A DNA stretch of 64,000 nucleotides from Lachnospiraceae bacterium (GCA_022767285.1 JALENY010000010.1:124001-188000); one strand, 5' to 3'; positions 1 to 9,808 are shown, counted from the stretch's first letter. Numbers and translations are program-made. Notes: generated from the sequence alone by a model not told the origin.

Positions 1-60
1 CGATCATTAAGTAGTGATGAAAGAGACCGACTCAGCATAGAATACCATCTTTCGGAAAAG

Positions 61-120
61 AACAGTCTTACAGAAATGAATGCTTATAAAAACGCATCAT
101 ATTTCTGTGAGGCTGTTTTT
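61..120 (+). terminator. Intrinsic terminator of a gene left of the window
   Basis: Long near-perfect inverted repeat: the left arm runs 61-83 and the right arm 94-116, with a ten-base loop, ending in five T at 115-119. It probably ends a transcript that begins outside the window and insulates the two-component genes that follow. Confidence 0.75.
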
Positions 121-247
121 GGTTATATTGGAAAACACGTTCCATGATACAAAACGTTCCTTGTGGATCGGATTGCGGAGGATACGAAGAGTAAAAATAC
201 AATAATTGCAGAGAAAGGATATGTTTTCTTTCTCATTAACGCTGTCC

Positions 248-276
248 TTGCATGTTGGAACAGAATGCCTTAAAAT
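248..276 (+). promoter_or_regulatory. Sigma-A type promoter of the two-component operon
   Basis: TTGCAT (248-253), 17-bp spacer, TAAAAT (271-276), about 50 bp before the regulator start. Further upstream the heptamer ACGTTCC occurs twice (137-143 and 154-160), 17 bp apart. That pair has no assigned role. Confidence 0.6.
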
Positions 277-324
277 AAAGGTAACGAAAAAGGATGAATG
301 AGAATATCCGGGGGAGATACATCT

Positions 325-1035
325 ATGATAAGAATTGCTGTTGTGGAAGATGATAAAGAATATCGAAAAGTTCTTGACGAATATTTAAAGCAATACGAAA
401 AGGAGAGCGGTACCAAAATCCGGATTCAGTATTTTGAGGATGGCGAAGACATTGTGGAAGATTATTCCGGCGATTTTGATATCATTCTGATGGATATTGA
501 GATGCAGTTTATGGACGGTATGACGGCTGCTGAGAAAATCCGCAGTATGGATGAAGAAGTGGTAATTATTTTTATCACAAACATGCCCGGATATGCCACA
601 AGCGGATACAAAGTGGAAGCGCTTGATTATGTTCTGAAACCTGTATCGTATTATGCATTTTCACAGAGAATCGCAAGGGCGGTTTCCCGTATGAAAAAGC
701 GGGCCAGAAAATTTGTATCGATACCCATGAAGGGCGGCATGCGCAGAATGGATGTTTCGCGGATCTGTTATGTTGAAGTATTCGATCATGATCTGATCTA
801 CCATACTCTGGACGGCAATCTGCAAACAAAAGGAGCGCTCAAAGATGTGGAACAGACCCTTTCTGATCTGAATTTTTTCCGGTGCAGCAAGGGATTTCTT
901 GTAAATATGGAGCACGTGGAAGGCATTCAGGACAATGATGCTATTGTGGCGGGGGATCGGATAAGAATCAGCAGAACCCTGAAAAAGAACTTTCTGAACA
1001 GTCTGAATGATTACATGAATGAGGTGAGTAAATGA
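325..1035 (+). CDS. LytTR-family response regulator
   Basis: Two-component response regulator of 236 residues. Residues 1-120 form a receiver domain, with the acidic pair EDD near the start and the predicted phosphorylated Asp57 in ILMDIE. Residues about 135-235 form a LytTR DNA-binding domain, a class that binds two short direct repeats about 21 bp apart. Such repeats lie upstream of the transporter operon (2411-2440) and the GH43 operon (12882-12912), so this protein is the likely activator of both. Start chosen at 325 because GGGGGAGA at 310-317 is well spaced; an in-frame ATG at 298 would add nine residues. Overlaps the kinase gene by 4 bp (ATGA), so translation is probably coupled. The domain call is firm; the target assignment is inferred. 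Confidence 0.9.
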   Translation: MIRIAVVEDDKEYRKVLDEYLKQYEKESGTKIRIQYFEDGEDIVEDYSGDFDIILMDIEMQFMDGMTAAEKIRSMDEEVVIIFITNMPGYATSGYKVEALDYVLKPVSYYAFSQRIARAVSRMKKRARKFVSIPMKGGMRRMDVSRICYVEVFDHDLIYHTLDGNLQTKGALKDVEQTLSDLNFFRCSKGFLVNMEHVEGIQDNDAIVAGDRIRISRTLKKNFLNSLNDYMNEVSK

Positions 1036-2324
1036 ATCCTCCGGGTTATCTCTATGCATTGTCTTATGTGTTCTGCAGTTATCTTATTTATGTGTTCGTT
1101 AAATCGTCTCTGTTTAAAATCGGGAGAAAGTGGCTCACGATACTGTTTTCTTTTTTGATTGTCTTTTGGATGATCGTGTCAGACGGGGTCGCAAAATGGC
1201 TTTTCTGGCCCTGCATGATGGTGACAGTTCTGTTGATTTTTTCATTGCTTTATCTTGGCTTTCAGTTTGACAAAAAAGTTGCTGTCTACTATGCGGCTCA
1301 GGTGTTTGTCCTGGGAGAGGGATGCGCTTCCCTCGAGTGGCAGATGATGTATTATCTGGATAAGATGAATGAGATGAGTCATGCGGTATTGCTCGTGGTG
1401 GGATCACTGATGTATCTGATTATTTACACGATTGTGTATTGGGTAGAAAAAAAGGTACACCGGCGGGACCTGGAATTGGAGCTGACGAGAAAACAGATCG
1501 CCAGCGTATGTGTCATTGCTTTTGTTATTTTCTGCCTGAGCAATTTGAGTTATGTGTCCATAGAGACGCCGTTTTCCGTGAATAGCCCGTCACAGATCTT
1601 CAATATTCATTCCTGGGTGGATATCGGTGGAATTGCGATCCTGATTGCCTATCATGTGATGATCAGTGAAGTGCAGGCCCGGGTTGAGATGGAAAACATG
1701 CAGAGTATCATGGAAATGCAATATAATAATTACATTATTTCCGAGCAGAGCATGGACATCGTAAATCAGAAATACCATGATCTGAAACATCAGATTGCTC
1801 TTCTTCGCATGGAGTTCGGTACGAAAGAGGGTCTGGAATATCTGAAAGAAATGCAGAACCAGATCGAGGTCTATGAGACGCTGAACAAAACGGGAAACCG
1901 TATTCTGGATGCCATACTGACAAGTAAAAGCATCTACTGTCAGAATCAGCATATTAAGCTCAACTGTATTGCGGATGGGGCGGCGCTGGCATTTATGGAT
2001 GCCGTGGACATTAGTGCGTTGTTCGGAAACGGGCTGGACAATGCCATTGAATGTGTCAGTAAAATTGAGGATCCGGAAAAACGGCTGATTTATCTGACAA
2101 TTGTCCGGGAAAAGAAATTTCTGCGCATTCGCCTGGAAAACTGTTGTCTGGAACAGGTGGAGTTTGAAAATGGACTGCCGAAAACCCAAAAGAGCAATAA
2201 AAGGCTGCATGGGTTCGGTGTGAAAAGTATGGCCAGTATCGTGAAAAAATACAATGGTTCTCTGACTATGAGTGTAACAAATAACTGGTTCGAGGTGCGA
2301 ATCCTGATTCCTCTGGACGAATAA
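1032..2324 (+). CDS. GHKL-domain sensor histidine kinase (AgrC-like layout)
   Basis: Membrane sensor kinase of 430 residues paired with the preceding LytTR regulator. About six hydrophobic segments fill residues 5-220. A linker then leads to the DHp-like motif YHDLKHQI, in which His249 is the likely phospho-acceptor. The GHKL ATP-binding domain follows, with an N-box (NGLDNAIE) and a glycine motif (HGFGVKSM). This is the layout of AgrC/VirS-type peptide sensors, but no AgrB- or AgrD-like gene is nearby, so the signal cannot be named. Given the neighbours, a carbohydrate or envelope cue is plausible. A strong terminator follows directly, making this a two-gene operon. Confidence 0.88.
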   Translation: MNPPGYLYALSYVFCSYLIYVFVKSSLFKIGRKWLTILFSFLIVFWMIVSDGVAKWLFWPCMMVTVLLIFSLLYLGFQFDKKVAVYYAAQVFVLGEGCASLEWQMMYYLDKMNEMSHAVLLVVGSLMYLIIYTIVYWVEKKVHRRDLELELTRKQIASVCVIAFVIFCLSNLSYVSIETPFSVNSPSQIFNIHSWVDIGGIAILIAYHVMISEVQARVEMENMQSIMEMQYNNYIISEQSMDIVNQKYHDLKHQIALLRMEFGTKEGLEYLKEMQNQIEVYETLNKTGNRILDAILTSKSIYCQNQHIKLNCIADGAALAFMDAVDISALFGNGLDNAIECVSKIEDPEKRLIYLTIVREKKFLRIRLENCCLEQVEFENGLPKTQKSNKRLHGFGVKSMASIVKKYNGSLTMSVTNNWFEVRILIPLDE

Positions 2325-2343
2325 TAGATAAAAAAACGATAAG

Positions 2344-2386
2344 AGTAAAAGCAGATGGGAAAATCCGTCTGTTTTTACTTTTTTTT
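2344..2386 (+). terminator. Intrinsic terminator after the kinase gene
   Basis: Inverted repeat of about 15 bp: arm AGTAAAAGCAGATGG from 2344, six-base loop, arm CCGTCTGTTTTTACT, then eight T. It separates the two-component operon from the sugar operon. Confidence 0.85.
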
Positions 2387-2410
2387 GTATACTTTTTATA
2401 ACATCATATT

Positions 2411-2477
2411 CATTTCACGCTAAAAACTGTGCATTTCGCGTGAGAAAAATAAATTTAAGGTAAAAATGTGGTATGTT
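2411..2477 (+). promoter_or_regulatory. LytTR-type direct repeats and activated promoter (copy 1)
   Basis: Direct repeats CATTTCACG (2411-2419) and CATTTCGCG (2432-2440) start 21 bp apart, the spacing expected for a LytTR dimer. An extended -10 (TGTGGTATGTT, hexamer 2472-2477) lies 40 bp after the second repeat. No good -35 is present, which fits activator dependence. The same layout recurs at 12882-12947. Confidence 0.65.
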
Positions 2478-2513
2478 TTTAATAAAGAAATTGAAGGAGG
2501 AATAAAAGACGAG

Positions 2514-4190
2514 ATGAAAAAGAACGGTTTTTTCGAGAATCCACTGTTTCGAACAAAAATAACGTCAGCAAATGTAAAAGTGAAAGAAATGCTGCTCGGA
2601 TATTTTATCGGTCCTTTCTGTGCTCTGATCAGTAATGCGATTTTTGCCTCTTACCTGAATCGCTATTACGCAGATGTCATCGGCTGGACGGATACCGGTA
2701 GATTCGGATCCTTTTCCGCATTACTCCCTATGGTCTCCGTTGTTTTTGTAATTCTTGGAAATCTTCTTGTTGGACATCTGATCGACAACACAAGGACATC
2801 TCAGGGCAAGGCAAGACCATACCTGCTGTTGTCTGCTCCGCTTGTCACAGCGGCAATTGCTCTTCTGTTTTTAAGCCCACAGAACAGCAGCCCCATGATG
2901 CAGATGATCTGGATCGCGATTTCTTACAATGTGTACTATGCAGTTGCGTATCCGTTTTATTATTCGGCTCACAGCTCACTGGTTGCACTGTCCACAAGAA
3001 ATTCCAATCACCGTGGAATGCTGGCTACGTTCTCCAATGCATCCGGTGTTGCTGCAGTGGGCATTGGCGCCAGCATCGTTGTACCGATTCTGCTGCAGAG
3101 TTATCTCTTTGTTGAGGCTGACGGAGTCATTGATAGTGCTGCCAGTTACCGGCATTGGCAAACGGTGATGGTTGCCCTGTGTGTGGTTACGTTCCTGGCC
3201 ATTCTGGTGGAATACTGGTTTACCAGAGAGAGAATCACAGAAGAAAATGTCAAGTTGAATCTCAAGGAGGAAAAACTTCCGATTGCCCAGCAGGTGAAGG
3301 CGTGTGTATCGAACAAATACTGGTGGATTATTATTTTGTACTTTTTGCTGTTCCAGTTTGGCGGGCTTGTAAAAAACGGTTCCATGAGCTTTTACTGCAG
3401 ATGGATGTTTGACGGAGTGACAACCGAATCGGCAGCCGGCGGTCTCATGGGAACCCTGGGACTGATCGGAGGAATCCCCACAGCGGTCGGTATGGTTCTG
3501 GCCTGGCCCATCGCGAACAAACTTGGGAAACAGCGTGCAGTGACCTACGGAATGATTATTTCCGTTCTGGGCGGTCTGGTGAGTTTCCTGAATGTGCACA
3601 ATTTTGTGATCGTATGTATCGGCGTGATTTTGAAAGGAATTGGATCCATTCCGGCCATGTATGTTACGCTGGCTCTGCTTTCGGATGTGCTGGATCATCT
3701 TGAGGCAAAAAACGGTTTCCGAAGCGATGGATTTACCATGTCAGTATATGGAGCGATTATGGTTGGCATGACTGGACTCGGCAACGGAATCATCAACGCC
3801 CTTTTGACGGCAGCCGGATATGACCCGACCCTGACGGTACAGAATGCAGGTGTGCAGAATATGCTTGTGCTCTGCTATCTGGGCATGGAATTGATCTGTT
3901 ATGCGGCTATTGTGGTTCTGATGTTTTTCTTAAAAGTGGAAAAACACGTGGAAGAAGACCAGAAGACAATCCTGGAAAAACAGAAAGCGGCAGTTCTTGC
4001 AGCCGGCGGAACCTGGATCGAACCTGCAGAGCGTCTGCGGATGGAGCAGGAAGAAGCAGAACGCATGGCGGAAGAAGCCCGCTTAGAGGAGCTGAAGAGC
4101 CGTTGTGCCAGAAAGGGTCTGAATTTTCAGGAAGAGGAAGCCAAATACAGAAAAAAGCAGGAAGCGAAAAAAGTAAAAATAAAAAAATAA
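2514..4190 (+). CDS. GPH-family (glycoside-pentoside-hexuronide) sugar:cation symporter
   Basis: MFS-type transporter of the GPH/MelB family, about 558 residues, with roughly twelve membrane segments. Family features are the early aromatic segment with YYADVIG, the cytoplasmic loop LIDNTRTSQGKARPYLL, and a central loop between two six-helix halves. It probably imports an oligosaccharide or glycoside. The last ~90 residues are an unusually long, highly charged Glu/Lys-rich tail, probably helical and cytoplasmic. Start at 2514 follows AAGGAGG (2494-2500) at a long 13-nt spacing; the in-frame ATG at 2466 would lie before the predicted -10. First gene of an operon with GH3 and a small membrane protein. 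Confidence 0.9.
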   Translation: MKKNGFFENPLFRTKITSANVKVKEMLLGYFIGPFCALISNAIFASYLNRYYADVIGWTDTGRFGSFSALLPMVSVVFVILGNLLVGHLIDNTRTSQGKARPYLLLSAPLVTAAIALLFLSPQNSSPMMQMIWIAISYNVYYAVAYPFYYSAHSSLVALSTRNSNHRGMLATFSNASGVAAVGIGASIVVPILLQSYLFVEADGVIDSAASYRHWQTVMVALCVVTFLAILVEYWFTRERITEENVKLNLKEEKLPIAQQVKACVSNKYWWIIILYFLLFQFGGLVKNGSMSFYCRWMFDGVTTESAAGGLMGTLGLIGGIPTAVGMVLAWPIANKLGKQRAVTYGMIISVLGGLVSFLNVHNFVIVCIGVILKGIGSIPAMYVTLALLSDVLDHLEAKNGFRSDGFTMSVYGAIMVGMTGLGNGIINALLTAAGYDPTLTVQNAGVQNMLVLCYLGMELICYAAIVVLMFFLKVEKHVEEDQKTILEKQKAAVLAAGGTWIEPAERLRMEQEEAERMAEEARLEELKSRCARKGLNFQEEEAKYRKKQEAKKVKIKK

Positions 4191-4216
4191 TTATATAAAA
4201 TGCAGGAGGGTAAAAA

Positions 4217-7200
4217 ATGGCAAACAAAGCAAGACGCAGACAACGCTGCTGGCGCGGATTGACGGCGCTGACCGCTTCAGTACTGACCGTATCTGTAGTA
4301 GCACAGGGAATTGTATCTGGTTTCCGAACGGATATTGACAAGTTTCTTGGAACCACGAGCACAAAAATCGTAACGGAAGGAGAGGCGGATACTTCCGACA
4401 TTTATACTTACACATCGGATTATTCCAGCACAACCGAACTCCTGGACGCGATCGAAGATCTGGGCGAACGAATGAGTGAAGAGGGAAGCGTACTCCTTAA
4501 AAACAATGGTGCGTTGCCGCTTTCTGATGAAGAGACAAAAAAAGTATCTTTGCTCGGATTTTCCAGTTACAATCCGGTACAGGGCGGTGATATGGGTTCC
4601 AGTCTTTCCGTAAATATGGGAACCGATGCAGATACCGTTGATTTTGTTGCCGCATTGGCGGCAAAAGGATTTGAGATCAATCCGACCCTTCAGTCTTTAT
4701 ATGACTCTCTGAAGGATACTTTTAAAACAGAAGTAAATATGTGGGGAAATATTATTGAATATACCCATATCGTAGCTCCTTCCACAACTGGTGTTTACTC
4801 AAGCAAAGAACCTTCCCAGGAAATGCTGGACAGAGCGGACGCAGGTTGGAAAGACAGCATGGATGACTATAATGTTATGATTGTCACACTTGCCCGCTCC
4901 TCATCTGAAAATGCCAACTATACACCGGGAACCGCTGGTGTGGACTCTGAGCAGAATCTGAATCAGACAGATCCGCTGGGACTTTCCGATGATGAACGAA
5001 ATCTGATTGCGGCTGCTGTAGAGGCGAAAAAACAAAATGGCGGTAAAGTTATCGTGCTTTTAAATAATGCCAATGCCATGGAAGTGGATGAGATTGAAAA
5101 CAACGAAGGAGTAGATGCAATCCTTCAGATCGGCCTTCCGGGCGGTTATGGGTTTTACGGTGTTGCTGACATCCTTTCTGGTGAGGCCAACCCATCCGGT
5201 CATTTGACCGACACCTATGCGGTGAAAAATGCAAATTCACCGGCTGCCCAGAACTATGGTGACCTGCAGTGGACGAATCCGAATCCGGAATTGTCTATCA
5301 ATGATGCAATCGTGGAAGCAGAAGGTATCTATACCGGATATAAATATTACGAAACCCGTTATGCTGATTTGGTTCTTGGACAGGGAAATGCTGACTCTTC
5401 CGCAGGAAGCAGCACCGGTAACTCATGGAATTATGAAGACGAAGTGACCTATCCCTTCGGTTATGGTCTGTCTTATACGACATTTGAACAGACGCTGGAC
5501 AGTCTGGAAGTGAATTTGGACAGTAAGACAGTAACAGCGAATGTAACGGTTACTAATACCGGAGATGTTGCGGGAAAAGATGTGGTGCAGTTGTATGTAT
5601 CTCTTCCGTACACCCAGTATGATATTGAAAACGGTATTGAAAAAGCAGCAATCCAGCTTCTGGATTATGGAAAAACCTCTCTTCTTGATCCGGGGGCAAG
5701 CGAGACAGTGACTATTACTGCTGATGCGCAGTACATGGCAAGCTGGGACAGCACTTCCGAAAATGCGGCAGGTACACAGGGATGCTACATCCTGGATGCC
5801 GGTGACTACTATTTTACGGTAGGAAATGGAGCCCATGAGGCGGTCAACAATGTCCTGAAAGCACAGGATCAGGCTGTAGAAGGGAATGCAGACAAGGTAA
5901 AAAGCTGGACTTTAGACAAATTTGACAATTCAACATTCGCAATTACAAAGAATGGAACGGCAGTGGAAAATCAGCTGGAAGATATGGATCTGAATTACTG
6001 GATACCGGACACGGTAACATACCTGACACGCAATGATTGGGAAAACACATGGCCGAAAACATACAAAGATCTGACTGCCACGGATGAGATGCTGGAGATT
6101 CTGGATAATGATACATATGAGATTACGGCAAACGGAGATCCTTCGGCAATTACCTTTGGAGCAGATAATGGACTGGTTCTGGCAGACCTGAAAGGTGTGT
6201 CTGATCTGGAAGATGAACGCTGGACATTGCTCTTGGATCAGATTGAACTGTCAGAATGTATGATTCGTACAGCTTTCGGCGGTACCAGTACAAAAGCAAT
6301 TGAATCAATTATGTCACCGGAGGCTATCCAGAATGATGGGCCGAACGGATTTAATTCTTATCCTCTGGGCCAGTATGCAAACACGGATACTGAAAGCGGA
6401 GACCCATGCGCAGTATCTGCAGATGACAAAAATCTGGAATATAAATTTGGTACTATGGCAAATGCAACTGTGATCGCACAGACATTCAGTAAGGATCTGG
6501 CAAATGAATTCGGAAAAATATGCGGTAATTATTCTCTGTGGGGAAATCTGACTATCCTCTGGGGTGCCGGAATCAATCTGCACAGAGTACCTTACAATGC
6601 ACGCAATCATGAATATTATTCTGAAGATTCGATTCTGACGGCATATCAGGGCGCAAGCTATATTGCCGGCGGCAAAGAATACGGATGTATACTCGCTCCG
6701 AAACATCTGGCCTTTAATGATACGGAGGTAAACCGTACCGGTGTCAGTGTGTTTATGACAGAACAGAAGGCACGTGAAACAGAACTGCGCGGTACTCAGG
6801 CCTGTATTGAAGATGCGGGAGCTCTTGGTATCATGACTGCGTATAATCGTGTAGGCATTTACACAGATAATTCTCATTATGGGCTTCTTCACAATATCCT
6901 TCGTGAAGAGTGGGGATTCAAAGGCCTTATGACAGAGGATTTTATACAGGATCCGACATATGCAGCTTTGAAAGAAGCTGTCCACTGTGGTGTTACTATG
7001 ACATGTAATACCGGAGATAACTCACTGGCAGCAGTTAATGAAAAATGGGCATACTGGACGGAAGAAAATGTGGGACAGGATGCAGTGCTGCTTCAGGATC
7101 TGAAAAATGCCATGACATGGCAGAATTACGCACTGGCTAACTCAAACGCAATGGACGGACTGGCTTCCAATTCGAAATTGGTGAGCGTACGTACATGGTA

Positions 7201-7303
7201 TGATAATCTCATTACCGGTTTGGAAATTGTATTTGCATTGCTCACCATATGCAGTATCGTGATGTATGTAAGAGCTGGCAAAGGTAAAAAGAAGAACGCA
7301 TAA
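4217..7303 (+). CDS. Membrane-anchored GH3 beta-glycosidase with permuted domain order
   Basis: Glycoside hydrolase family 3 enzyme, 1,028 residues. Residues about 12-35 are a hydrophobic signal anchor. The GH3 C-terminal alpha/beta-sandwich domain comes first (about 60-420), then a fibronectin-III-like domain (about 430-545), then the catalytic barrel (about 620-960). The likely nucleophile is Asp908 in LMTEDF; substrate-site motifs DGPNGFN and APKHLAF lie upstream. Residues about 1000-1020 form a second hydrophobic segment followed by a Lys-rich end. The sandwich-first order is known in some ruminal beta-glucosidases. Two membrane segments suggest an extracellular enzyme tethered at both ends. 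Beta-glucosidase or beta-xylosidase activity is likely, but specificity cannot be read. Ribosome site GGAGGG lies at 4204-4209. Confidence 0.9.
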   Translation: MANKARRRQRCWRGLTALTASVLTVSVVAQGIVSGFRTDIDKFLGTTSTKIVTEGEADTSDIYTYTSDYSSTTELLDAIEDLGERMSEEGSVLLKNNGALPLSDEETKKVSLLGFSSYNPVQGGDMGSSLSVNMGTDADTVDFVAALAAKGFEINPTLQSLYDSLKDTFKTEVNMWGNIIEYTHIVAPSTTGVYSSKEPSQEMLDRADAGWKDSMDDYNVMIVTLARSSSENANYTPGTAGVDSEQNLNQTDPLGLSDDERNLIAAAVEAKKQNGGKVIVLLNNANAMEVDEIENNEGVDAILQIGLPGGYGFYGVADILSGEANPSGHLTDTYAVKNANSPAAQNYGDLQWTNPNPELSINDAIVEAEGIYTGYKYYETRYADLVLGQGNADSSAGSSTGNSWNYEDEVTYPFGYGLSYTTFEQTLDSLEVNLDSKTVTANVTVTNTGDVAGKDVVQLYVSLPYTQYDIENGIEKAAIQLLDYGKTSLLDPGASETVTITADAQYMASWDSTSENAAGTQGCYILDAGDYYFTVGNGAHEAVNNVLKAQDQAVEGNADKVKSWTLDKFDNSTFAITKNGTAVENQLEDMDLNYWIPDTVTYLTRNDWENTWPKTYKDLTATDEMLEILDNDTYEITANGDPSAITFGADNGLVLADLKGVSDLEDERWTLLLDQIELSECMIRTAFGGTSTKAIESIMSPEAIQNDGPNGFNSYPLGQYANTDTESGDPCAVSADDKNLEYKFGTMANATVIAQTFSKDLANEFGKICGNYSLWGNLTILWGAGINLHRVPYNARNHEYYSEDSILTAYQGASYIAGGKEYGCILAPKHLAFNDTEVNRTGVSVFMTEQKARETELRGTQACIEDAGALGIMTAYNRVGIYTDNSHYGLLHNILREEWGFKGLMTEDFIQDPTYAALKEAVHCGVTMTCNTGDNSLAAVNEKWAYWTEENVGQDAVLLQDLKNAMTWQNYALANSNAMDGLASNSKLVSVRTWYDNLITGLEIVFALLTICSIVMYVRAGKGKKKNA

Positions 7304-7315
7304 GGAGGGCGAAAA

Positions 7316-7747
7316 ATGACTTTTATAAAAAAACAGTCGGTAGGATTTTACTTTTCCGTTATTGTATTGATTCTTACTGTTGCAGGCCTGGCCATGTACC
7401 TGAAGAATGCCTCAACAGACTATTTCAGCAATCTGGGTAAAGATCCGATCATATTGGGCTGCCTGATCGCTGCAGCTGTAGTGGAGATCATTTTTATCAT
7501 TGTATCCCAGAAGGGTGTAAAGATGTGGATGGATGTTTTTCCGGTAGTAATTTCCGTGCTGATCATGTTGGGCGCGGTTATGTTCGCAAGTTCCCGTGTT
7601 AATGGAATTGCTTCCATTATGACATTTGAGAAAAATGCGCAGACGATGGCGGATCTCTCCAGTGCTGTCACAGGGATCGCACTTTGCCTGGCGGCAGGAA
7701 TTGCGAGTATCATCGCTTCTTTCTTTGACATAATAAAAGAGGCTTAA
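7316..7747 (+). CDS. Small four-helix membrane protein of the GH3 operon
   Basis: Hypothetical protein of 143 residues with four hydrophobic segments (about 10-30, 40-62, 70-90, 112-138) and short loops. No known catalytic motif was recognised. It starts 12 bp after GH3 behind GGAGGGCG and is followed at once by a terminator, so it is the last gene of the transporter-GH3 operon. Its place suggests it partners the double-anchored GH3 enzyme or the transporter; this is inferred from context only. Confidence 0.75.
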   Translation: MTFIKKQSVGFYFSVIVLILTVAGLAMYLKNASTDYFSNLGKDPIILGCLIAAAVVEIIFIIVSQKGVKMWMDVFPVVISVLIMLGAVMFASSRVNGIASIMTFEKNAQTMADLSSAVTGIALCLAAGIASIIASFFDIIKEA

Positions 7748-7761
7748 AAGATAAGTGATTG

Positions 7762-7804
7762 AAATCGCCGTATTCTTGTATGTTTGCAGGAATGCGGCGG
7801 TTTT
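7762..7804 (+). terminator. Intrinsic terminator of the transporter-GH3 operon
   Basis: Arms around CGCCGTATTC and GAATGCGGCG with a long loop, then four T. The rest of the 216-bp gap up to 7963 holds a 10-bp palindrome CTGTATACAG (7869-7878) and no clear promoter. Confidence 0.7.
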
Positions 7805-7963
7805 GATACATGGATTTGCAGAAACAAAACGGAGCAGATGGCATGCATCAGAAAATTTTGTGGGACATCTGTATACAGGAAAGTTCGGACACGGGATATT
7901 GGACTCGGAAAACCGGGCAAAAAACAGAACGCAGGAATGGGCTGCAAAACAGGAGGCAGATAA

Positions 7964-9808
7964 ATGGAGGCTGACTTTAACGGAGAATATTTAATAAAAA
8001 CAGTTTTATGCCGGATTACCTGTCTTTTTATCTGTATGATTTGTGCCTGCTGTCTGGCAGGATGCGGGAACTTTGCTTCCGAAGAAAAGCTGCAAACCTG
8101 CAATGTGGTGCTGGAACAGGGAGAGGGGTTTTTTGCGGAGCATGACGTCTGTACCGTAAACAGAGGAGAAGACGCAGAATTTAATATCCTGGTGGAAGAC
8201 GGATATCAGATCCTGGCGGCAGACTGTGAGGACTATTCCCTGGAATATACCGGTAACGGTACTGCTTTGCGTCTGGTTGCACATGAGGTGAGATATCCGA
8301 TGGTAATCAGTCTTACGGTGAAAAAAAGTGACTTTAGTATCTGTTATTATGCCAATGGCGGACGCTGTATAGACAGAAACAGCACAGATATGGTGGAAAT
8401 TCCGGTGATGCAGTCTCATCTGCGAATTAATACATCAATTGGAATCGATATGTTTGTGCGGGAGGGATATACACAGATCGGATGGAATACAAAGGCAGAC
8501 GGCAGCGGAATCGCAGTTGGTCTTGGCAGTCGTGTCTGGCCGGAAGAATCAGCAGAGCTCTATGCAGTCTGGGTTCCATGGACCAATGCAGATTGTTTTG
8601 AATATGAACGATCCGGAAAATATGCAGTAATAACAGACTATTGGGGTGATGATACCATAGTGAGTATACCGGGGGAGTTGGACGGATATCCTGTGATCGG
8701 CATAGAGGAAAATGCATTTCTTGACACTTCCTGTGAAATCGTGATTTTTCCGCAATCCATACAGAGAGTGGAAGATGGCGCTTTTCGAAATGCTGGTTTG
8801 AGAGAACTGTATCTGTCTGACAATATTTCTTATATTAATGACAGCTGCTTCGATGGCTGCGGGAATCTGCAGACGCTTCATATTAATGCAGCAGAGGCAC
8901 CTGTGTACAGCGGAAATTATTTTGACACCTTTCAGGATAAATATGATTATCTGTTGTCAGTAAAGGATTGCCGTAAAATCGTACTTTTTTCCGGGTCTTC
9001 AACGCGTTTCGGATATGACAGCGAACGTCTGAAAGAGGAGTTTTCCGATTATGAAATTGTGAATATGGGAGTTTTTGCGTACACAAACGCGCTGCCGCAG
9101 TTCATTCTGATAGAAGAAGCCATGCAGGAGGGGGATATTCTGATTCACGCTCCGGAATTTGATGCCAGACAGCGTCAGTTTTGTACGACCAATGCACTGG
9201 ACGATGAGTTTTTTTGTATGATGGAATCTAACTATGACACGGTTGCAGTTCTGGATCTGCGGATGTTCAGTCAGGTATTTAATTCTTTTTATTCTTATTT
9301 AAATACAAGACGGGGGATGGAACCGAAAAGTTATCGTCTGGCAGCAAAAAATTTTGACGAAGACGGAAAGCCGGTGGAAGAAGAAAGCTATAATCAGTAT
9401 GGTGATTATATTCTGTATCGGCCTAATGCAGACTCTGAAGAACCGATTTATGGACTCCCCGTGGAATATACGGTTGCGTCTTTTCCGAAAGAAAACTATT
9501 TTGACAAGGCAAACGAAATATATCAGCGGTTCTTAGCACAAGGGGTACAGGTATATTTTACTTATGCACCCAGAAACAAGTATGCCATATCGGATGACAG
9601 CACAGAAGAGGCTCGTGCCGAACTGCATAATTATCTGAAGGAAGAACTGATAATACCGGTTATCTCCGATATCGAGGAGTCTCTCTATCCGGGAACTTAT
9701 TTGTATGGAACGGATAATCATCTTTCCACAGAGGGAGTGAAGATCCGGACAGAGCAAATTATCGCAGATCTGCGCAGGCAGATGGATGGGACAGGAGGCA
9801 GCAGATGA
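7964..9808 (+). CDS. SGNH-like lipoprotein with InlB-type repeat and leucine-rich segment
   Basis: Surface lipoprotein of 614 residues. A hydrophobic leader ends in a lipobox (LAGC, Cys about 36). A beta-rich stretch follows, then an InlB/Flg_new-like repeat (about 125-205, YYANGG to ELYAVW). Next are BspA-type leucine-rich repeats (about 225-310, with IEENAFLD and VEDGAFRN). The C-terminal half resembles SGNH esterases of the AlgJ/DltD kind: GSS at 344-346 for the nucleophile and DNH (584-586) near the end for the other catalytic residues. First gene of an O-acylation-like cassette and overlaps the next start by 4 bp. It probably transfers or removes acyl groups on a surface glycan; the substrate is unknown. 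Ribosome site AGGAGG precedes the ATG. Confidence 0.75.
   Translation: MEADFNGEYLIKTVLCRITCLFICMICACCLAGCGNFASEEKLQTCNVVLEQGEGFFAEHDVCTVNRGEDAEFNILVEDGYQILAADCEDYSLEYTGNGTALRLVAHEVRYPMVISLTVKKSDFSICYYANGGRCIDRNSTDMVEIPVMQSHLRINTSIGIDMFVREGYTQIGWNTKADGSGIAVGLGSRVWPEESAELYAVWVPWTNADCFEYERSGKYAVITDYWGDDTIVSIPGELDGYPVIGIEENAFLDTSCEIVIFPQSIQRVEDGAFRNAGLRELYLSDNISYINDSCFDGCGNLQTLHINAAEAPVYSGNYFDTFQDKYDYLLSVKDCRKIVLFSGSSTRFGYDSERLKEEFSDYEIVNMGVFAYTNALPQFILIEEAMQEGDILIHAPEFDARQRQFCTTNALDDEFFCMMESNYDTVAVLDLRMFSQVFNSFYSYLNTRRGMEPKSYRLAAKNFDEDGKPVEEESYNQYGDYILYRPNADSEEPIYGLPVEYTVASFPKENYFDKANEIYQRFLAQGVQVYFTYAPRNKYAISDDSTEEARAELHNYLKEELIIPVISDIEESLYPGTYLYGTDNHLSTEGVKIRTEQIIADLRRQMDGTGGSR

Noticed and set aside
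1-147. Open frame at the left edge, 48 codons ending in TGA at 145-147
   Set aside because: A strong terminator hairpin (61-120) lies inside it, and the translation shows no family features. It may be the end of an unseen gene but cannot be supported.
7755-7994. 79-codon frame across the terminator after the GH3 operon
   Set aside because: It spans the terminator hairpin, lacks a ribosome site and overlaps the lipoprotein start in another frame.
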